Below, in pieces: positions 53,575 to 64,000 of a stretch of DNA of 64,000 nt. The translations under genes were made by a program, and so were the position numbers. The notes beneath the pieces were generated by a model. It searched no databases, was not told the origin of the DNA, and saw nothing but the letters and a program-made list of their open reading frames with translations. The number at the start of each line of letters is the position of its first letter. Within the stretch, counting starts at the first letter, position 1. Origin of the DNA: Macrothele yani (lineage: Eukaryota; Arthropoda; Arachnida; Araneae; Macrothelidae); contig CM077011.1 of NCBI GenBank assembly GCA_039090855.1, positions 21,267,001-21,331,000 of the forward strand, written 5' to 3'.

Positions 53575-54999
53575 CACTGACGGAAAAAAATCCCAACACC
53601 ACGAAAAATTAGTTGTAGAGGAATGAAATGGCGGCGATACATTTGTATAGGTAACATATTTAATCGATTAAGGTTTCAAGATCACAGCTTATTGTAAGCT
53701 CGAGAAGAGCCATTTTAAATGTGAAATGCTGGTACATTAATAACCGGTGTAACCGCCAGAATGTTGAATGAAAGCACGCAAACGTCCATGCATTGTGTCC
53801 TACAGGTGCTGGATGTCAGTTTGTGGGATGGAGTTCCATACCTGTTGCACTTGGTCGGTCAATACAGGGACGGTTAATGCTGGTATGGGGTGACGCTGGA
53901 TTTGTTGTCCAATGATGTCCCATACGTGCTGGATTGGTGAAAGATCTGGTGATCTAGCAGGCCACGGCAACATGTCGACACTCTATAGAGCATGTTGGGT
54001 TACAACAGCGGTATGCGGGCGAGCGTTATCCTGTTGTAAAACACCCCCGGGAATGCTGTTCATGAATGGCAGCACAACAGGTTGAATCACTAGACCGACG
54101 TACAACTGTGCCGTCAGGGTGCGTGGGATAACCACGAGAGTGGTCCTGCTGTCATAGGAAATTGCTCCCCAGACCATAACTCTAGGTGTAGGTTCAGTGT
54201 GTCTCGGCCGCAGACAGGTTGGTTGCAGGCGCTCACCTGGCCTTATTCTACCCAACACACGGCCATCATTGGCACCCAGGCAGAACCGGCTTTCATCAGA
54301 AAACACAACAGATCTCCACTTCGTCCTCCAATGAGTTCTAGCTTGACACCACTGAAGTCGCAAACGGCAGTGGTTTGGAGTAAGTGGAATGCACGCTACA
54401 GGGCGTCTGGCACGGAGCTGTCCTTTAAGTAACCGATTTGTAACAGTTCGTTGTGTCAATGTGGTGGCAACTGTAGCTCGAATTGCTACCGCAGAGGTGG
54501 TACGATGCGCCACGGCCATACGCCGTACACGGCGGTCTTCCCTCTCAGTAGTGCCACATGGCCGGCCGGAACCCGGTCTTCTTGAGGCAGGACCTTCCCT
54601 TGACCACCGCTGCCAACAATCATGCACAGTGGCTACATTCCTGCCAAGTCGTTTTGCAATATTGAGGAACGAAAATCCACCTTCTCGTAGCCCTATTACA
54701 CGACCTCGTTCAAACTCCGTGAGCTGTTGATAATGGCTTCTTCGTCTTCTTTAAAGGCTTTCTTGACTAACATCAACACACTACGTCGAATCTCGACGAT
54801 AACTAACGCTCACGAACGTTACAGCGCGTATTTACAGCAAACCTGCTTTGCATGTTCCGAGGGGCGCTACTAGCGCCACACGTATTCGCCAAGCGCGAAA
54901 TTTGCATAGACGTCATCTTACAGATGTACTCTCACCGTCTACCAACTGTCGTTTATCTAACACAACCTCTTCTTGGTGTTGGGCTTTTTTCCGTCAGTG
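53575..54999 (-). mobile_element. Tc1-like transposon F2 at the RTE tail
   Basis: CACTGACGGAAAAAAATCCC at 53575 (preceding TA decayed to TG) and TTGGTGTTGGGCTTTTTTCC then GTCAGTG and TA at 55000-55001. It is a close sister of F1 in the same orientation, about 6.2 kb away, and it sits in the A+T-rich tail of the RTE LINE. Confidence 0.93.
53757..54737 (-). pseudogene. Tc1 transposase (copy F2), start and Glu lost
   Basis: Collinear with F1. The ATG is AAG and is followed by a one-base insertion. The body is open from 54627 (VHDCWQRWSREGPASRRPGS) through VVFSDESRFCLGANDGRVLG and LQQDNARPHTAVVTQHAL; then a TAG (Gln codon in F1) and a further TAG (Tyr in F1) near the end. The Glu motif reads DLSPIQHVWDIIGQQI, so the catalytic Glu is Gln (CAG). 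F2 keeps sense codons at both F1 stop sites, so the two copies decayed separately. Confidence 0.93.
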
Positions 55000-55001
55000 T
55001 A

Positions 55002-55674
55002 TATAAAAGGGGTTATTGGGATGATTTTGGGTTATTGTGATTGCGAAGGGCCCCGTTAAAAGCCATCGCCCGGGGCCCCGCAAGGGCTAGGGCCACAACT
55101 CCTTGGTCTTCTTCTCGGAAGCCTTGAAATTTATTTAATTTGTTTCACAATATGACAGCTTTCATTTTTTTTATCATTAACTTAAGACACGAACCGTTTG
55201 TTACGTATTAATATTTGATCATGTGATTTGCAACAGAAATTTTTTTCCTACATATAATCCTATACTCTTTTTTTGGGAGTTCTCCAAAGGCACGGGTAAA
55301 GATGCAGAAGAAAACCACATGTCTATTTAGAATGGATGACGAATATTTTCTTGTGAATTTTTTTATGCAGAAAGGAACCACTGCCTTTTTTTATTTTATT
55401 TTACTTTCGAACTTATTTCCTTTCTCTGAGGAAATAATTCAATTTTCACACAATTTCTCTCTCAGGGATAGCTTTTTTGCGTACCTCTTGCTGATCATAG
55501 GCGGAATCCGGTCATGGGTCAACGTATCGACAATTTCTTACTGGTCAGACGGGTCGGGTCAAGGTGACCCTGACCCAGTTTAATTTCCGCTTTTTATTTG
55601 AATAGCAGGCACAATATTTCAAAGAACACCTCAGAGGTCTTTCAAACGGTACTTTAGAGCTTCAGGGTAAGATT
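55002..55674. other. Unassigned DNA
   Basis: Begins with the CG-rich patch noted under 50976-51246. The open frame at 55302-55583 has no domain signature. Confidence 0.4.
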
Positions 55675-56341
55675 CAGGATCTTGCTGAGCAGTTTAAAGA
55701 AGTGGAGATTAAAAATGAACTTTGAGAATACGAAACTGATGTTTAATGCTTTTACAAAGAATAAAGATTTATCAATTGATGGGAATCAATTCCTACATTT
55801 ACTTTGGGCAGCAGATATCAAGCGAGGGTCAGATTAATGACGAAATTAATTGACGGATAAACCTTGGTTGGAGAGCTTTTGGAAGGAACAGAACAATTTT
55901 TAAGAGCAATATGCCATTATGTCTAAACAGCAAAGTGTTTAATCAATCCATCCTTCCGTTGCTTACATACAAAAGACATACAAAACCTGAAGCCAACTGA
56001 AAGCAGCATGGAGAGATGCATGTTTGGTGTGATCAAGAAACATAAAAGGATGAACACGTGAATAAGTAAAATGGCAAGGGTGAAAGACATCAGAATCACA
56101 GTAAAATCCCTGAAATGGCAATGGATTGGACATATTCCCAGGAGAACGGACTACCTGTGAACAACCGACATGGTAGACTGGATTTTAAGCTAAAGGAACC
56201 ACGTAGACCACGTGAGAAATGGGTGGATGGTGGAAACGGATCCAAGATAGTCCGTTGTAGAAGAAACTTAGGGAGACCTTCATTCAGCAGTGTATTGATA
56301 ATGATTGAGAATGATGATGAAAATTATTGACAATGATGATG
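55675..56341 (+). mobile_element. Heavily decayed RTE LINE 3' end
   Basis: Follows the RTE copy at 52848-53560 in order: AAAGAAGTGGAGATTAAAAA with TGAAC, ATGTTTAATGCTTTTACAAA, GGCAGCAGATATCAAGCGAG, AGCAATATGCCATTATGTCT, TGAAATGGCAATGGATTGGA, GGGAGACCTTCATTCAGCAG, then a GATGATGA tail. Many indels; no open frame. Confidence 0.88.
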
Positions 56342-56437
56342 TTATATTCGAATTTGCTGCTCCAAGCAGATTTTTCTCGGATGGGTTCCAATTATGTAAA
56401 GGCCGGATCCGAAATTTTTGAACCGTTCCCAAATCTG

Positions 56438-56658
56438 TTTTTTTTTTTTTAATTGGAGGTTTAACGACCATCGTGAGCAACTCAATGGGCTATAAGCAGT
56501 CGCCTGTCCCTAATTTAGGGTCACTGGTTCCAGGGAAGGGAAAGAGCCAGTGCCGTAAGACAAACACAACATCCATGCCTCACCGGGATTCGAACCCGGA
56601 CCCCGTTCGGACGAATGATCAGAGGCCATCGCTTAGACCACTGCGCCACCGAGGCGGC
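56438..56658 (-). mobile_element. tRNA-derived SINE
   Basis: Full copy with T-run tail, body and head (ACCGGGATTCGAACCCGG, GCGCCACCGAGGCGG). Probable target duplication GTTCCCAAATCTG / ATTTCCAAGTCTG with mismatches. Confidence 0.92.
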
Positions 56659-56686
56659 GATTTCCAAGTCTGTTGTTGATGTTGTT

Positions 56687-56892
56687 TGGAGGTTAAACGA
56701 CCACCGTGAGCCACTCGATAAGCGATAAGCATTCTCCAGTTCCTAATCTAGGATCACTTGTTCCAGGGAAGTGAGAAAGCCAGTGCGGTAAGACAAACCA
56801 AACACCCATGCCTCACCGGGATTCGAACCTGGACTCATCTCGAACGATTGGCCATGAAACAGCGCTTAGACCACTGCGCCATCCGAGTGGCA
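56687..56892 (-). mobile_element. tRNA-derived SINE, diverged
   Basis: Body GGAGGTTAAACGACCACCGT, head ACCGGGATTCGAACCTGG with ACTGCGCCATCCGAGTGGC. Lies 28 bp after the previous SINE in the same orientation. Confidence 0.88.
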
Positions 56893-56918
56893 TCACGTGT
56901 CTCTGCGTCAGAGCATTG

Positions 56919-57117
56919 CGACCCCAGTGAGCAACTTTTAAGGATGTATGCACTCACCCGATACTCATTTTGGACCAATAGCTTCAGGAAAGAGGACTGA
57001 GCTAGCGCCATTAGACAAACACACCACCTACCCAGGGTCCATCCAATACTCGAAGCCGGTCTCACTTAGGACGAAAGGTTAGGAGCTAGCGCGTGAGTAC
57101 TATGGGCCACAGGGAGG
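56919..57117 (-). mobile_element. tRNA-derived SINE, very old copy
   Basis: Recognisable by GACCCCAGTGAGCAACTTTT, GAGCTAGCGCCATTAGACAA with ACACACC and AGGACGAAAGGTTAGGAGC in the family order. The head is largely decayed. Confidence 0.55.
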
Positions 57118-57591
57118 GCCAGATATTCTAGAACAGCTGGAGAAACACAATGAATTTGCAAAAGCACGATGTATATACTAAGAGGGTTCGCTTGCTTATT
57201 TTATGGAAATTCAATACCTCAATTAGGATCTTGGTGTCTTAACAGTAACATAAAACGTGAAGGGCGAAAAATAGTTGAGATATGCAGACTCACACATGGC
57301 CATTTTTACCTTCAATGAACTCGATCTTCAATGAGACAAACCTCCTAGGGATGCTTCAAAATCATGTTTTTGCTCAATTTCCTAACTCTCTGTCACATTC
57401 TTTTCTGCGGCAAGATGGTGCTCCATAAGATTTGTCTAGCTGTTACCTAAATGGAGCATTTTTAACGTTGCTATCGATACGGGAGAGATGATTCGTGTGG
57501 CTGTCCCACTCTCTTGACATAGCGTTCCTTCTTCTGAAGAAGCATTTTTTATACAGGTCCCCTCTCAAAGAAATCCCTCTTTTGAGTGCAT
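57118..57591. other. Unassigned DNA
   Basis: No gene or repeat recognised. Confidence 0.4.
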
Positions 57592-57745
57592 GGGGTTTCA
57601 GCGACCACAATAAGGAACTTTTAAGTAGTCAACATCTCCTGATCTGGATCCACTTGCGTCAGTGAAGCGAATAAGCCAGCACTATCAGACAAGCACAACA
57701 CCCATGCTTCATTCATGGCTCAAACCTGATCCTATTTATGTGGCC
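57592..57745 (-). mobile_element. tRNA-derived SINE fragment, very old
   Basis: TTTCAGCGACCACAATAAGG, GCCAGCACTATCAGACAAGC and ACAACACCCATGCTTCATTC follow the family body. The head is replaced after about 57730 by the palindrome at 57737. Confidence 0.5.
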
Positions 57746-57783
57746 CTAGCATCTGACAAAATGTCAGATGCTAGGGCCACATA
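57737..57783. repeat. Perfect 22-bp palindrome with 3-nt loop
   Basis: The arm starting TATGTGGCCCTAGCATCTGA at 57737-57758 is exactly mirrored at 57762-57783, with AAA between. A perfect stem beside a heavily decayed SINE must be younger than its surroundings. Confidence 0.95.
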
Positions 57784-59186
57784 CCGCTCGCCCAACAGAA
57801 CGTTTGCATTTATTTTAAAGCTTCTAGTTTTCTGCATAGGAAGGATTTAAACCATTTCGAATATGTAACGTTTGCTTCTTCGCCTGCCATTTCTTCCCAG
57901 TTTTTTCTTTATGTACTTAAGAATTCTGAAAGTGTTCCTATTGTCAATGAGTTATTTTCCTAATGGGACCTATTTATGCACAATATTCCACATGGGAAGC
58001 GTTCGAGTTTTTTTTCAATGGGGAAGTATTGCTTTGCAACCGTGTTAGAATTAGGAGAAGGTTTTACACCACACAACAAGACTTTCTTTTTCATTCTTTT
58101 TTTACCTGTGCACTGCTCTTGATGATACGAGAGTCGCGTGATTACGTTGCGTGAAGCGCTGACAAGATGGCGGTGTACCACTGTCACTCCAAAGAAGCCA
58201 ACCAAACGTCCTTGTATTGATTCTTCGACAATTTAGAAATAGGCCTACAGAGTACATGCCACTAGAGTATTTTGCATACCTCTACCTTTTGTTAATAGGA
58301 TAGGATGCACGATTCCATTTTTTTTTCTTTTTCTGTTTCTGTGTTTCTTTTAAGAAAGGAAGGCATTAAGCAGGGGACTTGCTTTCGTGACAGAATTCAA
58401 CAAGGCTCTTTCTCATATGCATCGTGTGTCATGGGACGGAATTATTCGAAAGAACAAGAGGTTCTTACACGTTATTTACACAGGAACGCATGCCACATGC
58501 TAATGCGCCAGATAGATGTTTTTGCCTTTTTTTTTATAACACAATGGAGAAGACTAATGGGAATACAATATCATTTTTGAAAGATTATTCTGAATCGTAA
58601 AACTTGAGGAGAAATTGATGTAGATATCGCTACATGGTTTTAATATACTTTCTTTTGAACTTAAAAATATCTGTGAAGCACGATCAACAACTCTTTCGGG
58701 GATGGCCGTTTTAACCGGTTATAAGTAATTAACTCGGAGTTTTAAAAATGGGTTGAAATATTCAATATCTAAGAAGTTGTCCGAACACGGCTAAAACGAG
58801 TGAGCTTGAGTAACAGAAAGCGTTGCTTTTCCCTAGCTTTGTTATCTAGAGAAGCCATTCAGGAAGTAATTAAAACTAATAATTTTGGCTGATTTTCTAA
58901 TAAAACTGCTGTAACAATGTCGACTAACCTATGTAAGGAGAGAGTACATGTTTAAGTCACTTTTTGTCAGCCCAGAGGCATGGTAGCAGTGTCAGGGGAC
59001 TATGGCTTCTCCAGCCTGTCTTTGTTCATCGAGCAGACAACACAAGACAAGAAGATAAGGCTTATCACCTGTGCTAAGTTTACAGTCGGTGCTTCGGAGA
59101 TGGGAGGAAGAAAGAATTTGCTTTGTCGTAGCTTTCATTAAACCTGGCCCCAATAATCACAACTTTCAGGTGATCTCAATTTTTAA
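57784..59186. other. Unassigned A+T-rich DNA
   Basis: No gene, SINE or transposon recognised. The open frame at 58305-58580 has no domain signature. Confidence 0.4.
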
Positions 59187-60830
59187 CAAGAAAGATGACA
59201 CCGAATTTTCTAGTGTAATGAGCACGTGTTTTGAATACGTCCTGACGCGAATTAAATATATCAAAGCTATTCAAATTCAATGAAACTGGTATGGAAAACA
59301 GTAGTATCTAACCGAAAAAAGGTTTTTGAATCGGTCTTTAAATCCCTCAGAAATAGTTGAAAACGGAAACGGTAACTTACGCCCTCTGGTTGCAGTCTTG
59401 TGAGTTAAGAAAATTTTCAAATTATATGAGAAACATTTCGCAGCAGAAACGCTCTCTGACAAAGAAATAATTTTTCATATCGGACTCTTAGAAACTGAGA
59501 TATCGACAAATATAAGATATGCATCTACGCCCCATGGCAGGAAAAACATGCATTATTTTAAAAAGAAAGCATTTTTAAACGGTTTTTGATGTGATCGGAG
59601 CTCAGATTTTGCTGCAAATTCATCAGAAACAGAAAATGAAACTTATGCGCCCTGGTAGTCAAATGATTCTTTACCAAATATTAGAAACTATATGAAAAAC
59701 ATTTACCAGCAGGAGATGTATACGATACAGGAAGAATTTTTCAAATCGGAGTTTTAGAAGCAGAAATATCGGGGTAAATATAAAATATTCCGAGAAGGTT
59801 TATCGACGTGAGTAGTGTTGGTCCACAAACGAATTTTTTTCAATCGAGATATTAGGAACTAAGATTTTGCTACAAATATATCAAAAGCGGAAGTTAAGAC
59901 TTTCGCGCCTCTTGGTGGCCGAACCATTTAAAAAAAATGGTTTGCAAAAGATTTCCCATCAGGAGAAGTATCCGGTGCACAAAAACATTTTCAAATCGGA
60001 GTTTTAGAAGCAGAGATATAGAGGGAAATAAAATTTACCTGTACGCCCCCTAGCGTAAGGTCTATGATTTACTTGAAAATTTTTAAATTATATGAAAAAA
60101 ATTTTGCACTGGAAACGCTATCGAACAAAGGAAGAATTTTTCAAATCGGACTCTTAGAAGTAGGGATATTGACAAAAATAAGATATGTATCTTCTCACAA
60201 TGCGGAGAAAGCATGCATTATTTTAAGAAGAAAATATCCCGAAAGGGTTTATCGAAGTGAGTAGTATCGGTCCATAAACGCATTTTTTCTAAACGAGGTA
60301 TTATAAGCTTAGATTTTGTGGAAATACGTCACAATAAAAAATTAACACGCTACCTGGTGGCCAAACCGTTCTTTACCAAAAATTAGAAAAACTATGAAAA
60401 AAAAAAATGTCCATCAGGAGCTGTATCCGCTGAAGAAACCTTTTTCAAATTGGAATTTCAGAAGTAGAGATATCGGAGAAAACGCAATTACTTTTACGTC
60501 CCCTAGCGAAAAATCTATGCGTAACTTGAAAAAGTGACTCTACCTAAAATACTCTTCGACGTAAATGGAATCGGAAGGCAAAAACATTTTTTTCAATTGG
60601 ACGTTTAGAAGCAAATATATGAAATAAAATGTATTTTGAATTCGATATCATCTGCATTTACGCCCTCTAGCGGCGAAACTGTACATCGTAAAACAACGAA
60701 ATGAAGGATCATCATTCAGATATTTCAAGCTTCCCAATGCAAAAAGAATTTTCCAAAATCGGACAAATCGTTGCAGAGATATGGTGTGTACAGAAAGACG
60801 GACAAACGGATAACGTAAGCATGATCTATA
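59187..60830 (+). repeat. Family Q modular repeat, copy 2 (longest)
   Basis: Collinear with 4334-4872, then continues for further modules. TTTTTCAAATCGGA(C/G)T-type phrases recur near 59470, 59740, 59996, 60140, 60447 and 60594, and C-boxes (CGCCCTCTGG, CGCCCCATGG, GCGCCTCTTGGTGGCC, CGCCCCCTAGCG, CCTGGTGGCC, CGTCCCCTAGCG, CGCCCTCTAGCGGCG) recur near 59378, 59527, 59908, 60043, 60350, 60501 and 60661. It ends with ATCGGACAAATCGTTGCAGA, GATATGG and a GACGGACAAACGG edge. Confidence 0.78.
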
Positions 60831-60917
60831 CTATAGCAGCCGATCCCATTCTTGACTAACAGCGCTATTCATCTATACCGTATTAGCATGCAGGATCTAT
60901 ACAGCAGCACGCACGAT

Positions 60918-61370
60918 CGACACTGAAGTGCCAGAAAAAACTGGTACACCAGTCTAATACTTGGTAGGTCCCCCACGGGAGCGCAGAACTACAGAAATAC
61001 GAAGGGGCATGGACTCCAATAGTTTCTGGAAATATACTGTAGGCAATGCACACCATACTTCCTGCAGAGCGTTCCACAATTCGGGTGTATTCCGACTTCT
61101 CGGATTCCTGTGTTCGATAGTGCGTTGCATGATATCCCAAATGTGTTCTATCACGTTCAGATCTGGGGACGTGGGTGGGAATGGCAATACCCCAAACTCA
61201 GATGAATACCCCTCTAATCATAATGTAGCGTCCCGACACTTGTGTGGAGGTGCATTGTCGTGATGGAACAAACCCAACCCATGAGCATGAATGCAGGACA
61301 TGAACGGGTGTACCTCGTCAGAAAGGATGTGCACATAACGTTGGTCGGTCACAGACGTTTGTAAAGTAAT
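60918..61370 (-). mobile_element. Tc1-like transposon, 3' third only
   Basis: An end CACTGAAGTGCCAGAAAAAA at about 60919 (its TA decayed) and a minus-strand transposase C-terminus. The other end and the N-terminal two-thirds are missing; recognisable sequence stops near 61370. Confidence 0.85.
60960..61330 (-). pseudogene. Tc1 transposase C-terminal fragment
   Basis: Reads YVHILSDEVHPFMS, LFHHDNAPPHKCRDATLWLE (second catalytic Asp), FPPTSPDLNVIEHIWDIMQR (catalytic Glu present), then PELWNALQEVWCALPTVYFQ and RISVVLRSRGGPTKY before the terminal repeat. It is a different Tc1 family from B, C, E, F, G and K. Confidence 0.88.
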
Positions 61371-61580
61371 GCATTTAATGAACTTATATTGGTCTGCACT
61401 GCTGTCAGTGATCTTCTATTTTCAGTTGTGGTTGTTAATGTTCCCGAATGGATCTTTCGTGTAAAGTTTTCCATCTACCAAAGGAAATCTGAGTCATTAT
61501 GTTTGTAATCCGCTACATCCTAAATGAGAAAACGTAGTCGCAGTTTCGTCAGAATGAAACATTTTATAGTGTGATCTTAA

Positions 61581-61656
61581 AAATGCCTCACATTAACTGA
61601 TTAGACGAAATTTAAATGCCTTACATTAACCGATTAGACGAAATTTAAATGCCTCC
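61581..61656 (+). repeat. 33-bp tandem repeat, 2.3 units
   Basis: AAATGCC(T)CACATTAAC and GATTAGACGAAATTT repeat at 61581 and 61614 with two substitutions. The surrounding 61371-61865 shows nothing else recognised. Confidence 0.85.
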
Positions 61657-61865
61657 TTACGTTATTCCCGGGCATGCATGTACCCAGCCGATCTGAGAAA
61701 CGTCGAGGGAAGATGCCTTTCCATGAAATTTAAGCATATCATCAGGTCACTCTTAAAAGGAAATTTAAAAGTAATAAATGTATTTTTGACTGCGGATTCC
61801 TTTGTACTCTTTATAAGAGAGGATACTTAAACTTATTTGACTAAATTTTGTTATTATTACTGACA

Positions 61866-62290
61866 TACGTACATACATACATACATATCAATAAGCTGTT
61901 CTCTGAGATTCAGAGGTTAGCTTCACAAATAAACACAAACTACCATATAATTTTTATTTACTGTAGCTGTATCAAACTTCGCTATTTACAGCACTCTTGA
62001 CGTACAACTCGGACTTCACTGACATCCGTCACACGCCGTACACAAGACCTTCTATACTTCATACTCATAACCTTTTTCTTATGCAGACACTACTGAATCT
62101 GATTCTCCCACGACTTCCTTGGCCTTCCTCTGCGTTTCCTTCCTGCCACTTTGGCTAAAAAAATCTCCTTAGTAAGCATCTCATCATTCATTCTCCCAAC
62201 ATGGACAAACCACGGAAGCATATGACAACATTTTGCTTCACATTACACAACTGTAACACATCTTCATTCCTCACACAATCAGAACGTGTC
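61866..62290 (-). mobile_element. LINE 3' end with RT C-terminus and (TATG)n tail
   Basis: The minus strand reads VHVGRMNDEMLTKEIFLAKV and AGRKRRGRPRKSWENQIQ, then a stop: the basic GRPxxxW region found at the C-terminus of several LINE ORF2 proteins. About 150 bp further 3' are AGCTAACCTCTGAATCTCAG, AGAACAGCTTATTGATATG and (TATG)n at 61866-61885. The copy at 19022 is the same family. It is truncated at its 5' side near 62290. Confidence 0.8.
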
Positions 62291-63425
62291 TTGCCCCCCC
62301 CTTGTAATATTTTATTAATAATGAGGTGAAATATAGTCAGTATATTTGTTTTTAATTTGAACAGCTAACTGGAAATTCATTTATGTACTGGATCGTTTTG
62401 AAGCATAATAGACGACAAACGTGAAACAATTGCAAATGGCTTACACAATTTTAGCAGTGGAATTATAATGATCTCGCAAACGAATCTTCAAAAAATATCA
62501 TTAATCTTCTGTGATATATAAAATAGATTTTTAAACTAATAAACGTCCATAAATACATTACAAATTGAACGTCATTTCACCAAAAAAAAAAAAAAAAAAA
62601 AAGGGAATGGCAAGTGTGTAATATCGTGCAGACGAAACAGATTTCTGTAATAAATAAGTATACATACGAATCAAATAAATCTGGAAATTAACGTGGGTAA
62701 AAATAAAATACATTTCATGTGGCCACTGATGCGATCAGATTTAAAATGCAATGTTCAGTTTCCATTGTGTTTGGGCGCACATTGTCCATGAAAATAACGA
62801 TGATACTCAAACTTTCTTTGTATGGTGAAATATTTCGTGATCTACGTTATGCGTTTTTCGTTTTTTAGCCCATTTCGGACAGTAATGAGTGGGGAGTAGT
62901 ACTCAGAACTACAACATTAGATGCGTGTGTGATATGAAAAGCGGCTGTTTGTATATTTATTGCTATTCAAGAATTGAAGCTGTTTTCCATGAGAATATCA
63001 TTTGAGACGCTTAAAACTTCGAGAATCCTTAGAACGAAATCACTCAGATGCACATTCCAGTTGGGAAAAAACTTGAATTGCTGCCATATTTAGTTTCAAA
63101 TTGTTTGTATTTCGGGGAACAACCGTTTCTCTTGTTGGTAAATTTGTTATTCTACCTTAATATCAAAACAACTCCGGATCGCTTTTTAGGCTAACGTTTT
63201 CTTACTGGAATATTAACTTCCGAGCTATCCGTAATGCGTAACGGAAAATCCTATATATTTTTTTCTCACCTCATTTATAACAACAGCGTTTCCTTTTGCA
63301 CATCGTATTTCCAGCTATTCTTCAATCTGACCCCTCGTAACGGTAATGTAAGTGAATACCCCTAACGAGGAAGGTGTGTGATAAATCTAGTAAAACAAAG
63401 GAACAATGAAGCTTCCTCCCTCATT

Positions 63426-63461
<36 letters not shown>

Positions 63462-64000
63462 CTTTCGAAAGCAGGAAGCCGCGACACTGTGTTACTTGAA
63501 ACATATTGAGCGGAGAAGCCAGCTATTGTTATGGTTTTCAAATTTTACCCCCTTCGTTGCTTGGATACCCCGTCATGAGTCTACATCCATTACCTTTACA
63601 AGTCGTCCATTTACTTTGTAATAAAAGCTATCCATGTCATTATCTCAACGCCTAATAAGTGTCCATTTGCGGTTTTATCGCCTGTAGCCTAAGCTATCCT
63701 AATGCAACTGCTTGTTTAATAGTCTCTGACTGGAATGTAAATCATGTAAATCACATCCCCGTTATAAATGGAGGCACGCCTTAGGGGAAAAGGCAATCTC
63801 CCCGATGTTCCTCAAATAGTGTGTGCTAAATTTCATGTAGTGTGCAAATCACTGTTACCCTCGTTCTTCCAGGGTTATTTCTCACGAATCCGATAACTCG
63901 CTTCAACTTCTTTTTGTTTATTGGAATTTGGTTATGACAGTAGAATGACATTCTCTCTCTAGGAAGGATTAACAGTTAACTTTAAATTCTCGGCTCGGTA
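62291..64000. other. Unassigned A+T-rich DNA with simple repeats
   Basis: No gene recognised. Contains a poly(A) tract (about 62582-62602), which is not attached to a recognised SINE, and a (TC)n tract at about 63428-63457. Confidence 0.5.

Overview
The window is repeat-dominated, A+T-rich intergenic or intronic DNA from an animal, most likely an arthropod. Most of the recognisable sequence is transposon. There are at least nine Tc1/mariner/pogo-type DNA transposon copies, five or six non-LTR retrotransposon (LINE) copies or 3' ends, and a dozen or so copies of one tRNA-derived SINE. The rest is minisatellites and two families of dispersed repeats built from ~150-bp modules. I found no complete host gene, rRNA, functional tRNA, CRISPR array or bacterial-style operon. 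The only host-like coding candidate is one possible membrane-protein exon near 18.5-18.75 kb. The arthropod assignment rests on the Tc1 families with CACTGACGG- and CACTGAAG-type ends, the RTE-type LINE with an (ATG)n tail, and the zinc-knuckle LINE ORF1; it is an inference, and I cannot name a species.

Layout. 0-1.3 kb: minisatellites, including a 24-bp array of exactly 32 in-register units that begins inside a Tc1 transposase fragment. 4.3-7 kb: a modular repeat joined to a LINE ORF1/5' region. 7.6-8.4 kb: two SINEs with target-site duplications. 10.6-11.8 kb: a foldback followed by a 52-bp satellite. 11.9-16.2 kb: two copies of one Tc1 family, the first carrying a SINE. 17.0 kb: a foldback MITE. 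21-25.6 kb: Tc1, mariner, and a long-TIR mariner-like element carrying a SINE. 26.5-28.7 kb: a Tc1 inside a LINE. 30.9-36.8 kb: a Tc1 fragment, a CR1/Jockey-like LINE split by a Tc1, and another Tc1 split by a SINE. 36.9-40.7 kb: a Tc1 split by an ORF1-only LINE with a 13-bp target duplication. 44.6-50.9 kb: a mariner-like element, a Tc1 inside a minisatellite and a pogo/Tigger-like element. 51.2-56.3 kb: an RTE LINE, an adjoining Tc1 and a second RTE remnant. 56.4-57.8 kb: a SINE cluster. 59-62.3 kb: a long modular repeat, a Tc1 end and a LINE 3' end.

What ties it together is nesting. At least eight insertions lie inside older mobile elements or tandem repeats, and in most cases the pre-insertion site can be read on either side or in a sister copy. 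This gives a relative chronology. All transposase and reverse-transcriptase genes seen here carry stops, frameshifts, truncations or catalytic-residue changes, so the window is a fossil record, not an active locus.
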